Of a stretch of DNA of 22,766 nucleotides, positions 15,702 to 22,766 are shown one piece after another. The position numbers and the translations under genes were made by a program. The notes beneath the pieces were generated by a model that worked only from the letters and a program-made list of their open reading frames with translations, had not been told where the DNA came from and did no database searches. Origin of the DNA: Pseudomonadota bacterium (GTDB lineage Bacteria; Pseudomonadota; Gammaproteobacteria; Steroidobacterales; Steroidobacteraceae). The stretch is from assembly GCA_023423065.1 (NCBI GenBank), contig JAFAGC010000068.1, positions 1 through 22,766 of the forward strand, read 5' to 3'. Position 1 is the stretch's first letter; every line of letters starts with the position of its first letter.

Positions 15702-15752
15702 GGACGCCGTCGCCTCGACGGCGTGAAGAGTGGAGCGCGAGCTCCCGAAGAG
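15702..15752 (+). ncRNA. Structured RNA-like element, copy 2
   Basis: Matches copy 1 without gaps. The first 32 bases are identical. The second hairpin is GGAGC-GCGA-GCTCC: compared with copy 1, G-C has become A-T and C-G has become G-C at paired positions, while the loop changes only at the N position of GNRA. Two compensated base pairs plus a conserved loop class are strong signs that the RNA fold is kept by selection. It ends 116 bp before the first likely start of the TlpA-like gene. Confidence 0.5.
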
Positions 15753-15867
15753 AACTGCTTCGTTGACATTGTTAAGTCGGCTATGCGAGGGTTTCCCGCG
15801 TCATTTCGCGAGGAATCGGATTCGCTTGTCCGGTGACCGCAGGGCCGAACCAACCGTTGGACCGACC

Positions 15868-16422
15868 GTGAGCGCTTGTTTGTTAGTGAGATCACTGGAT
15901 GCCGCGCGTCAGCGTATTGCTGCAGTTGCGTCCGGCTGCCTGCTCGCCCTCGCGTCCGGTTTCGCGATGCCCGCCGCCGCCGCCGATCTCGCGGCGCTCG
16001 TGGGCAAGCCCGCGCCCGACCTGGTGGCGCGCGACATCTCCGGCGAGAACGTGCGCATCTCCGAGCATCGCGGCGAAGTCGTCGTAGTTAGTTTCTGGAG
16101 CGGCAGCTGCAATACCTGCCGCGACCAGCTCGAGGCGCTCGATCGCATCGCGAAGACCTACAAGAGCGCCGGCCTGGTCGTGATCGGCGTGAACCTCGAC
16201 GACAACCTGGCGCGCGCCGAGAAGTTCGCGCGCGCGCAGGACGTGCAGTTCCCGTTGCTGGTGTCGACGCCGCGCAATACCGGCCGCGACTACGGAGTCG
16301 ACCGGCTGCCGATGGTCGTGTTCGTGGATCGCGCGGGCGTGTTGCGCGTCGCGCATCGCGAATTCAAATCCCGAGACGAAGAAACCTACGTGCGCGAGCT
16401 GCGCACCCTCCTGGACGAGTAA
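15868..16422 (+). CDS. Exported TlpA-like thioredoxin-fold protein
   Basis: The redoxin fold starts at LVGKPAPDLVARDISGENV and carries a CNTC active site (SFWSGSCNTC, residues 81-84 from the GTG at 15868), a GVNLDDN strand, and the cis-proline loop GVDRLPMVVFVDRAG. The active site differs from the WCGPC of the other TlpA-like protein in this window: Asn-Thr between the cysteines and Ser-Gly-Ser before them, so its redox potential and partner may differ. A signal segment (RIAAVASGCLLALASGFAMPAAAA) precedes the fold. The start is uncertain: GTG at 15868 and GTG at 15886 both fit, neither has a good ribosome-binding site, and an upstream ATG at 15730 would overlap the second structured element. 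It is 13 bp before the coiled-coil gene. A thiol reductase for the local cytochromes is a reasonable guess. Confidence 0.8.
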   Translation: MSACLLVRSLDAARQRIAAVASGCLLALASGFAMPAAAADLAALVGKPAPDLVARDISGENVRISEHRGEVVVVSFWSGSCNTCRDQLEALDRIAKTYKSAGLVVIGVNLDDNLARAEKFARAQDVQFPLLVSTPRNTGRDYGVDRLPMVVFVDRAGVLRVAHREFKSRDEETYVRELRTLLDE

Positions 16423-16435
16423 TCCGAGTCTAACT

Positions 16436-17104
16436 ATGCCGAAACCCACCAAGTTCGCGCACGTCGTCGCATGGCTCGCCTTCGCGGTACTGTCGACGCA
16501 GGCCGTCGCGCAGGAGCCGCCGGCCCAACCGGCCGGGGCGGAAGAGTCGGCGCCCGCGGACGCCACCATCTCCGACGCACCCGTGGGCACGCTGCTCTCC
16601 GAGCCGGTCGACGGCGCGGAGGCGCCTCCGCCCGAGTCCGGCGAGCCGCCGGCGGATACGCGCGCGCTCGACGAGACCGTGCAGGATCTCAAGAAGGACG
16701 TGGTCGATCTCAACCGCGAATTGTTCGTGCTCGAGGAAGAGCTGCTGTTCCCGGCCAACACGCAGGTCGCGATCTTCGTCTCGATGGACATCGGCGAGTT
16801 CTTCGCGCTCGATTCACTCACCCTCAAGATCGACAACAAGGAAGTCGCCAACTACCTGTACACGCCGCGCGAGGCCGAGGCGCTGCTCAAGGGCGGCGTG
16901 CATCGCGTCTACCTGGGCAACCTCAAGGTGGGCGAGCACGAACTCGTCGCGTTCTTCAGCGGCAAGGGACCGAACGAGCGCGACTACAAGCGCGGCGCCA
17001 ATCTCAAGTTCGAGAAGGGCGTGGGCGCGAAGTACCTCGAACTCAAGATCACCGACCGGCAGCGGCGCGCGCAGCCCGAGTTCGCGATAAAGGACTGGGA
17101 ATAA
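16436..17104 (+). CDS. Exported coiled-coil protein of unknown function, TPR-operon type
   Basis: The 222-residue product has a signal peptide (ending STQAVAQ near residue 25), a Pro/Ala/Glu-rich low-complexity stretch (26-75), a short coiled coil (LDETVQDLKKDVVDLNREL, about 77-95), and a compact C-terminal domain (VAIFVSMDIGEFFALDSLTL, LKGGVHRVYLGNLKVGEHEL, GANLKFEKGVGAKYLELKI). The C-terminal part looks beta-rich. I recall homologous proteins upstream of large TPR genes and ExbB/ExbD genes in other proteobacteria, sometimes misnamed as transcription regulators; the export signal and lack of a DNA-binding motif argue against regulation. It is followed after 15 bp by the first TPR gene. Role unknown; scaffold or TPR partner is an inference. 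Confidence 0.7.
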   Translation: MPKPTKFAHVVAWLAFAVLSTQAVAQEPPAQPAGAEESAPADATISDAPVGTLLSEPVDGAEAPPPESGEPPADTRALDETVQDLKKDVVDLNRELFVLEEELLFPANTQVAIFVSMDIGEFFALDSLTLKIDNKEVANYLYTPREAEALLKGGVHRVYLGNLKVGEHELVAFFSGKGPNERDYKRGANLKFEKGVGAKYLELKITDRQRRAQPEFAIKDWE

Positions 17105-17119
17105 GGTTGGAGTGAGACC

Positions 17120-19195
17120 TTGAAGCGTCTCCCACAGTTGCTCGCGGTGGCCATCTCCTCGATGGCCATTGCGTCGTTGACGGCCGCGCCGGCGCATGCC
17201 GCCAAGCCCGAGGCCGACAAGTTGTCGCCCACGGTCGTGCGCGACCTGCACTTCGGCGACGCACTCTTCTATTACTACCAGGGCGAGGATCTCGAGGCGA
17301 TCACGCGGCTGCTGGCCTACCAGCAGTGGGGCCGCATGCCGCACCACGACGCCGAGACCAACCTGCTGCTCGGGGGCCTCTATCTCTCGCTCGGCCTGCA
17401 CAACGAGGCGGGCGAACGCTTCGAGACGCTGCTGACGCGTTCCGTGCCCGAGGGCGTGCGCAACCGCGCGTGGTTCTATCTCGGCAAGGTCTGGTACGCG
17501 CGCGGCTATCTCGATCGCGCCGAGCGCGCCATCAAGGAAGTGCAGGGCAGGCTCACGCCGGATCTCGAAGCCGAGCGCATGCACCTGCTGTCCAACATCC
17601 TGCTGCGCCAGCAGCGCTTCGACGAGGCCATCGCGCTGCTGAATTCCTGGCGCGGCCGCAAGGACCAATCGGACTGGCTGGCCTACGCGCAGTACAACCT
17701 GGGCGTCGCGCTGGTGCGCAAGGGACTCATCGCCGAGGCGGATCCATTCCTGACGACGGTGGGCACGCTCGAGTCCGGCCGCCGCGAGCTGCGCTCGCTC
17801 AAGGATCGCGCGAACCTCGCGCTCGGTTACGCCTATCTACAGAACAACCAGCCGGATCTGGCCAAGCCCGTGTTGCAGCGCGTGCGGCTCGACGGTCCGT
17901 ACTCGAACAAGGCGCTGCTCGGAGTCGGCTGGGCCGACGCGGCGAGCGGGCAGTTCCAGGAAGCGCTGACTCCGTGGATGGAGTTGCGCGATCGCAATCT
18001 GCTCGATTCGGCGGTGCAGGAAGCCTATCTCGCGATTCCCTACGCATTCGCCAAGTTGAACGCGAACGCGCAGGCCGCCGAGAACTACGAAACCGCCATC
18101 CGGTCTTTCGATGCGGAGACCTCAAACATCGATTCGTCGATCGCCGAGATCGAAGACGGCACCATGCTCGACAGGCTGCTGCAGCGCGACGGAAGGGGCG
18201 GGGACCAGTACGGCTGGTTCTGGCAGCTGCGCGAGCTGCCGAACGCGCCCGAGTCGCGTTATCTCTATCACCTGCTGGCCGGGCACGATTTCCAGGAAGG
18301 CCTCAAGAACTACCGCGATCTCGCGTTCCTCGGCGGCACGCTTTCGAAGTGGCAGGACAGCATCGTCGCGTTCGACGACATGCTCGACACGCGCGAGCGC
18401 GCGTATGCCGAGCGCGTGCCGCAGGCCGACGCCGTGCTCGCTTCGGGTCGTCTCGACAAGTACGGCGCGGATCGCGCCACCGTCGGCGGCATGCTCGACG
18501 AGGTCGAGACCACCCAGGACGTGGCCGCGCTCGGCACCGCGCAGGAGCGCGAACAGTGGGCCCGCATCATGCGGCTCGAGGCGGCGCTGCTGACCGCGCC
18601 TGACGACGAGGAAACCAACGCGATCCGCGAGAAGACCCGCCTTGCGAAGGGCGTGCTCTACTGGCGTCTCGCCGAAGCCTTCAAGGCGCGCGTGTGGAAC
18701 GAACGGCGCACGCTGAAGGATCTGGACCAGGCATTGCGCGAGGCGCAGAACCGCTGGGTGCGCGTCGAGAAGGCGCGCGGCTCCATGCCTGACAACACCG
18801 GCGAATTCGCCGCGCGCGTGGCGGCGCTGCGCGCGCGTCTCGAAGGCGCGCAGGTGCGTCTCGCCGAGGTCGCGAAGCAGCAGAACGAATTGCTCGAAAC
18901 CCTCGCGCGCAGCGAGCTCGAGCAGCAGAAGGAACGCATCGGCACTTACCAGATCCAGGCGCGCTTCGCGCTGGCGTCCATCTACGACCGGGCCGCGCTC
19001 GGTGGCGGCGCGGTGAGCGTGCCCGCGGGCGAGCAGCCGAGCGAATCGCAGGGCGAGCTCGAGCAGGTGCGGCCCGAGCAGGGGCCATCCGACGCCGCGC
19101 CCGGGAACGCACCGGCCGGGGAAGATCCGCCGGGCGCATCGCCCACCGATCCGGCCGCGCCGCAGCCGGCGCCGCCCGCGGGTGAGTCGCCGTGA
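17120..19195 (+). CDS. Exported TPR-repeat protein (691 aa)
   Basis: Starts at TTG 17120 with GGAG seven bases ahead. A signal peptide (MKRLPQLLAVAISSMAIASLTAAPAHA) is followed by repeated TPR-like helix pairs over about residues 45-310, for example ETNLLLGGLYLSLGLHNEA, RAWFYLGKVWYARGYLDRA, and AQYNLGVALVRKGLIAEA. A mixed helical region follows, with a long helix near 540-620 (LREAQNRWVRVEKARG, LAEVAKQQNELLETLARSEL) that may be coiled coil. The last 70 residues are rich in Pro, Ala, Gly and Glu. TPR proteins scaffold other proteins; nothing indicates catalysis. Its stop overlaps the GTG start of the next TPR gene (GTGA), so the two products are probably made in a fixed ratio. Confidence 0.85.
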   Translation: MKRLPQLLAVAISSMAIASLTAAPAHAAKPEADKLSPTVVRDLHFGDALFYYYQGEDLEAITRLLAYQQWGRMPHHDAETNLLLGGLYLSLGLHNEAGERFETLLTRSVPEGVRNRAWFYLGKVWYARGYLDRAERAIKEVQGRLTPDLEAERMHLLSNILLRQQRFDEAIALLNSWRGRKDQSDWLAYAQYNLGVALVRKGLIAEADPFLTTVGTLESGRRELRSLKDRANLALGYAYLQNNQPDLAKPVLQRVRLDGPYSNKALLGVGWADAASGQFQEALTPWMELRDRNLLDSAVQEAYLAIPYAFAKLNANAQAAENYETAIRSFDAETSNIDSSIAEIEDGTMLDRLLQRDGRGGDQYGWFWQLRELPNAPESRYLYHLLAGHDFQEGLKNYRDLAFLGGTLSKWQDSIVAFDDMLDTRERAYAERVPQADAVLASGRLDKYGADRATVGGMLDEVETTQDVAALGTAQEREQWARIMRLEAALLTAPDDEETNAIREKTRLAKGVLYWRLAEAFKARVWNERRTLKDLDQALREAQNRWVRVEKARGSMPDNTGEFAARVAALRARLEGAQVRLAEVAKQQNELLETLARSELEQQKERIGTYQIQARFALASIYDRAALGGGAVSVPAGEQPSESQGELEQVRPEQGPSDAAPGNAPAGEDPPGASPTDPAAPQPAPPAGESP

Positions 19196-22100
19196 AGCGC
19201 AAACTACTCGCAGTCGCGGTTTCGGCCCTGTGCGCGGGCGTCGCGCTCAATGCCGCGGCCGCGCCGAAGAAGAAAGAGAAGACCATCGCGGACCTGCCGA
19301 GCCGCCCGGTGGTGATCCAGCCCGATCAGAAGGTGGAAGCCAGCGCCTCGCGCGCGATGGAAAACTACAAGCGCTTCCTCGAACTGCAGAAGACCGATCC
19401 GCAGCTGCGCGCCGAGGCGTTGCGGCGTCTCGGCGACCTCAACCTGGAGGCGGGCGAGGGCGAACGCATGCAGGGCGAGGCGAACACGCTCGACCTGCAG
19501 GGCGCCGAGGCGATCAAGCTGTACTCGACGCTGCTCAAGTCCTATCCCGACTACCCGCGCAACGACCAGGTGCTCTACCAGCTCGCGCGCGCGTACGAGA
19601 CCACGGGCCAGCCCGAGAAGGCGCTCGAATCGCTCGACGACATCCTGCGTCGTTATCCGCGCTCCCCGCAGATGGACGAGGTGCAGTTCCGCCGCGGCGA
19701 GCTGCTGTTCTCGGCGCGCAACTACCGCGCGGCCCAGGACGCCTATCAATTCGTCGTTTCGCGCGGAGACAAGTCGGCCTTCCTGACCCAGAGCCTGTAC
19801 AAGAGCGGCTGGTCGCTGTTCAAGCAGGGACTCAACGAGGAAAGCCTGCCGCAGTTCGCGGGCGTGCTCGACCGCACGATGCTCACGAAGACGGACAAGA
19901 AGCTCGTGCCGCTCGACAAGCTGCCGCGCGCGAGCCGCGAGCTCGCCGACGACACGCTGCGCGTCATGGCCGTCACGTTTTCGTACGACGACGACTCGGT
20001 GGCCGCGATGGAGCGATTCATCTCGGGCCACGGCAATCCCGCTTACGCGCCGGTCATCTATTCGCGGCTCGGCGACCTGTACGTCGAGAAGGAGCGTTAC
20101 CAGGACGCGGCGGCCGTCTACCGCGCCTATGCGACGCGCGAGCCGAACAGCGAATTCTCGCCGGGTCTTTCGATGCAGGCCATCGAGGCCTACCGAAAGG
20201 GCGGCTTCACCGAGCTCGTGCTGGAAGGCAAGCGCGAATACGTCGCGCTGTACAACTACGGCACCACGTTCTGGCAGGGGCGCAACCGCGCCGATTACCC
20301 GAACATCGCGAAAGAACTCAAGATCAACCTCAAGGACGTCGCCACGTACTTCCACGCGAACGCGCAGAAGTCCAAGAAGGCGGACGAGTACCTCGAGGCG
20401 GCGCGCTGGTATCGCACCTACCTCGAGTCCTTCCCGGACGATCCTGAATCGTTCGGCACCAACTATCTACTCGCCGAGACGCTGTACGAGGCGGGCGACT
20501 TCAGCAACGCGGCCGCCGAGTTCACGCGCACCGCCTACAACTACCCGCGCAATCCGCGTTCCGCGGCCGCCGCGTACGCCGCGCTCGGCTCGCTCGCCAA
20601 ACACGAGGCGAAGCTGCCGGCCGCCGACAAGGCCGCGTGGCACATGCAGACGGTCGATCTCGGCATCAGGTTCGGCACGAGCTTTCCCGAACATCCCGAC
20701 GCGGCGGGCGTGCTGACGCGCGCCGCGGAAGACATCTTCGCGACGAAGGACATGCAGCGCTCGATCGAGGTCGCGAATCTCGTTCTCGCGCATCAGCCGC
20801 CGGCCGACGCGCCGAAGCGGCGCATCGCCTACACCATCATCGGCCAGGCGAATTTCGACCTGATGCAGTTCGCCGAAGCCGAGAAGGGCTTCATCGCGGC
20901 GCGCGATCTCACGCCGCCGAACGACAAGATGCGCGCCGATCTCACCGAGCGCATCGCGTCCGCCGTCTATCGACAGGCCGAGGCCAAGCAGCAGGCGGGC
21001 GACGGCGCCGGCGCGGTCGACGACTTCCTGCGCATCGCGGCGGTGGCCGGCACGTCGAAGATCGCCGCGCAGGCCGAGTACGATGCCGGCGCGCAGCTCA
21101 TCAATCTCAAGGACTGGCCGCGCGCGATCCAGGTGCTCGAGCGTTTCCGCTCCGGCAATCCGAAGAGCGAATACTCCGCCGACGTCACGCGCAAACTCGC
21201 GGTGGCGTATGGCGAGACGGGCCAGGCCGGGCAGGCCGCGGTCGAGTTCGAGCGCATCGCGCTGAACCCGGCCGAGTCGAGAGACATCCAGCGCGAGGCG
21301 AACCTGCAGGCCGCGGATCTTTACGCGAAGGCGGGCAACACGGCGAAGGCCGTCGGCATGCTCGAGCGCTTCGTCGTCACGTACCCGACGCCGGTCGCCG
21401 ATTCGATCGAGGCCCGGCAGAAGCTCGCCGACATCGCGGGTAATGCCGGCAATACCGAAGTCCAGCGCCGCTGGCAGCGCGAGATCGTCGCCGCGGACCG
21501 CAACGCGGGCGCCGCGCGCACCGACCGTACGCAATATCTCGCCGCGAAGGCGCAGCTCGCGCTGGCCGCGCCGGCGCGCGACGAGTACCGCAGGATCGCG
21601 CTGGTGCTGCCGCTCAAGACTTCGCTCGCGAAGAAGCGCAAGGCGATGGAAGCGGCGCTCGGCGGCTACAAGGCCGCGGCCGACTACCGCGTCGCCGAAG
21701 TCACGACGCTGGCGACCTACGAGATCGCGGAGATCTACCGCAAGCTCGGCCAGGACATCATGGCCTCGCAGCGTCCGAAGAATCTCGACGCCGACCAGGT
21801 CGAGGAATACAACTCGCTGCTCGAGGAGCAGGCGTTCCCGTTCGAAGAACAGGCGATCGCGACGCACGAAATCAACACCAAGCGCACGCGCGACAACGTC
21901 TACGACGAAGGCGTGAAGAAGAGTTTCGCGGCGCTCGCGGAACTCAGCCCCGGCCGATACGGCAAGACCGAGATGATCGGCGTGTCGTTCGACGCGGTCG
22001 TGCCCGCGGCGCCGCCGCCTGCATTACCCGATCCGCCGATCGCGACGCCCGCGGACCCGACCGCGCCGCCGGTGGCCAACTCGCAGACGGCCGCCGCCGC

Positions 22101-22632
22101 ACCTGCCACCGGACCCGAGATCCCGAAGCCGCCCGCGCGCGCCACGGCGGATTTCGCGCGCGCGCTGCAGCTCATGCGCACGGATCCCACGCAGGCCAGC
22201 CTCGAGTTCCAGCTGATGACGCAGTCGTATCCGGAGCTGTCCGGTCCGTACGCGAATCTCGGCATCCTCCATCGCAACGCGAACCAGCTGGCCGAATCGG
22301 AAACCGCGCTCGCGAAGGCGACGGAACTCGCGCCCTGGGACGCGCAGACCTGGAACGAATACGGACTCACGTTGCGCCAGGCCGGCAAGTTCGCCGAGGC
22401 GCGCGCCGCGTACGAAAGAGCGCTCAAGGCGAATCCGTCCTACGCGCCGGCGCACCGCAATCTGGGTGTCCTGCTCGATCTTTATCTCGATGATCCGGTC
22501 CGTGCACAGGCCGAGCTCGAGACCTACAAACAACTCACGGGCGAGGACAAGCCCGTGACGAGCTGGCTCGCCGAACTACGCGCGCGCAACAAGGCGCCGG
22601 CCCAGCCGCAGTCGCAGCCGGAAGGAGGCTGA
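19192..22632 (+). CDS. Large exported TPR-repeat protein (1146 aa)
   Basis: Begins at a GTG overlapping the upstream stop, with GGTGAG five bases ahead. A signal peptide (ending ALNAAAA near residue 24) precedes a long solenoid of TPR-like repeats (about 45-900: QVLYQLARAYETTGQPEKA, VIYSRLGDLYVEKERYQDA, NYLLAETLYEAGDFSNA, DVTRKLAVAYGETGQAGQA). A Pro/Ala linker (about 942-982) leads to a second, more canonical TPR block (about 985-1120: PYANLGILHRNANQLAESE, TWNEYGLTLRQAGKFAEA, APAHRNLGVLLDLYLDDP). Comparable large periplasmic TPR proteins occur next to ExbB/TolQ-type genes, including motility and trafficking machines of myxobacteria; similarity here is of architecture only. The stop is one base before the next ATG. 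Confident as a TPR protein; role in a complex is inferred. Confidence 0.86.
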   Translation: MKRKLLAVAVSALCAGVALNAAAAPKKKEKTIADLPSRPVVIQPDQKVEASASRAMENYKRFLELQKTDPQLRAEALRRLGDLNLEAGEGERMQGEANTLDLQGAEAIKLYSTLLKSYPDYPRNDQVLYQLARAYETTGQPEKALESLDDILRRYPRSPQMDEVQFRRGELLFSARNYRAAQDAYQFVVSRGDKSAFLTQSLYKSGWSLFKQGLNEESLPQFAGVLDRTMLTKTDKKLVPLDKLPRASRELADDTLRVMAVTFSYDDDSVAAMERFISGHGNPAYAPVIYSRLGDLYVEKERYQDAAAVYRAYATREPNSEFSPGLSMQAIEAYRKGGFTELVLEGKREYVALYNYGTTFWQGRNRADYPNIAKELKINLKDVATYFHANAQKSKKADEYLEAARWYRTYLESFPDDPESFGTNYLLAETLYEAGDFSNAAAEFTRTAYNYPRNPRSAAAAYAALGSLAKHEAKLPAADKAAWHMQTVDLGIRFGTSFPEHPDAAGVLTRAAEDIFATKDMQRSIEVANLVLAHQPPADAPKRRIAYTIIGQANFDLMQFAEAEKGFIAARDLTPPNDKMRADLTERIASAVYRQAEAKQQAGDGAGAVDDFLRIAAVAGTSKIAAQAEYDAGAQLINLKDWPRAIQVLERFRSGNPKSEYSADVTRKLAVAYGETGQAGQAAVEFERIALNPAESRDIQREANLQAADLYAKAGNTAKAVGMLERFVVTYPTPVADSIEARQKLADIAGNAGNTEVQRRWQREIVAADRNAGAARTDRTQYLAAKAQLALAAPARDEYRRIALVLPLKTSLAKKRKAMEAALGGYKAAADYRVAEVTTLATYEIAEIYRKLGQDIMASQRPKNLDADQVEEYNSLLEEQAFPFEEQAIATHEINTKRTRDNVYDEGVKKSFAALAELSPGRYGKTEMIGVSFDAVVPAAPPPALPDPPIATPADPTAPPVANSQTAAAAPATGPEIPKPPARATADFARALQLMRTDPTQASLEFQLMTQSYPELSGPYANLGILHRNANQLAESETALAKATELAPWDAQTWNEYGLTLRQAGKFAEARAAYERALKANPSYAPAHRNLGVLLDLYLDDPVRAQAELETYKQLTGEDKPVTSWLAELRARNKAPAQPQSQPEGG

Positions 22633-22633
22633 C

Positions 22634-22766
22634 ATGAACAAACTACTTGGACTCGCGCTGCTGCTGCTCGCCGTCAGCGCGCTCGCGCAGACACCGCCGC
22701 CGGCGTCGCCGAACGACTCGTTGGAGCCCGGCGTGAACACGGCGGCACCGGCGCCCGCGCCGGTCT
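22634..22766 (+). CDS. 5' part of an exported protein, continues beyond the window
   Basis: An ATG at 22634, with GGAGG six bases upstream, opens a frame of 44 visible codons to the right edge. It begins with a signal peptide (MNKLLGLALLLLAVSALAQ) and continues into a Pro/Ala-rich stretch (TPPPASPNDSLEPGVN). It is one base after the large TPR gene and so surely in the same operon. Too little is visible to name it. In similar operons a signal-bearing MotA/TolQ/ExbB-type channel protein follows the TPR gene, which is one candidate. Confidence 0.7.
   Translation, partial: MNKLLGLALLLLAVSALAQTPPPASPNDSLEPGVNTAAPAPAPV

Larger units (their letters stand above)
15541..15867. other. 327-bp gap with tandem structured elements
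   Basis: The stretch between the DUF1501-like gene and the second TlpA-like gene has no credible gene. Its first 212 bp contain two copies of a structured 51-bp element and an upstream complementary arm. The remaining 115 bp include a perfect TTGACA (15763-15768), but no fitting -10 box at 16-18 bp, so a promoter is not established. No T-run follows any of the hairpins. Confidence 0.6.

Noticed and set aside
15576..15752. Tandem elements as a known riboswitch (c-di-GMP, glycine or mini-ykkC guanidine type).
   Set aside because: The conserved core sequences of these classes that I know are absent, and the loops do not fit.
15763..15791. Sigma-70 promoter from the perfect TTGACA ahead of the second TlpA-like gene.
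   Set aside because: No acceptable -10 hexamer lies at 16-18 bp; bases there are GC-rich.

Overview
The window is high-GC bacterial DNA, densely coded, with several GTG and TTG starts and Shine-Dalgarno-like sites. The protein families (DUF3570, DUF4266, ApbE, TlpA, HzsA-related cytochrome, SYLF/Ysc84) and the codon use fit a gammaproteobacterium of the Steroidobacter/Nevskia/Xanthomonas neighbourhood. That placement is an inference from memory; no rRNA or housekeeping marker is present. No tRNA, CRISPR array or intact transposase gene was seen. All seventeen genes start with a signal peptide, a lipobox or a Tat signal, so the whole window is about the cell envelope.

Left part (1-3586): a SYLF-domain protein running off the left edge (minus) is divergent from an ApbE-type FMN transferase (plus), followed by a secreted GH105-type glycoside hydrolase. 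A 318-bp nested inverted-repeat element with 42-bp arms fills the gap between the stop codons of the hydrolase and the convergent DUF3570 gene.

Minus-strand operon (9862 down to 3585), in transcription order: an HzsA-related diheme beta-propeller lipoprotein, an SH3-domain outer-membrane beta-barrel, a second beta-barrel of the myxobacterial-type OMP family, a TlpA-like thioredoxin, a DUF4266 lipoprotein with a Gly/Cys tail, and DUF3570. Genes overlap or lie within about 20 bp of each other. ApbE, TlpA, DUF4266 and DUF3570 are known to keep company; here ApbE is separated from the rest by the hydrolase and the repeat element.

Plus-strand block (about 10169 to the right edge): a monoheme cytochrome-like protein, a lipoprotein with two c-heme modules plus a LamG-like domain, and a Tat-exported DUF1501-like protein lie in tight series. 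After a 327-bp gap come a second TlpA-like protein, a coiled-coil exported protein, two large TPR proteins (translationally coupled), and the first codons of another exported protein. The gap holds two tandem, near-identical structured elements whose GNRA-capped hairpins differ by compensatory base changes.

Taken together this looks like an extracytoplasmic redox and outer-membrane assembly: heme proteins on both strands, two thiol-disulfide proteins that could serve heme or cysteine maturation, a flavin transferase, three outer-membrane barrels, and a TPR apparatus of the sort that often accompanies ExbB/TolQ-type energised complexes. The joint function is inferred from proximity only. The most novel-looking items are the tandem RNA-like elements, the DUF4266 tail with a near-match to a flavinylation motif, and the HzsA-related lipoprotein placed in an outer-membrane operon.
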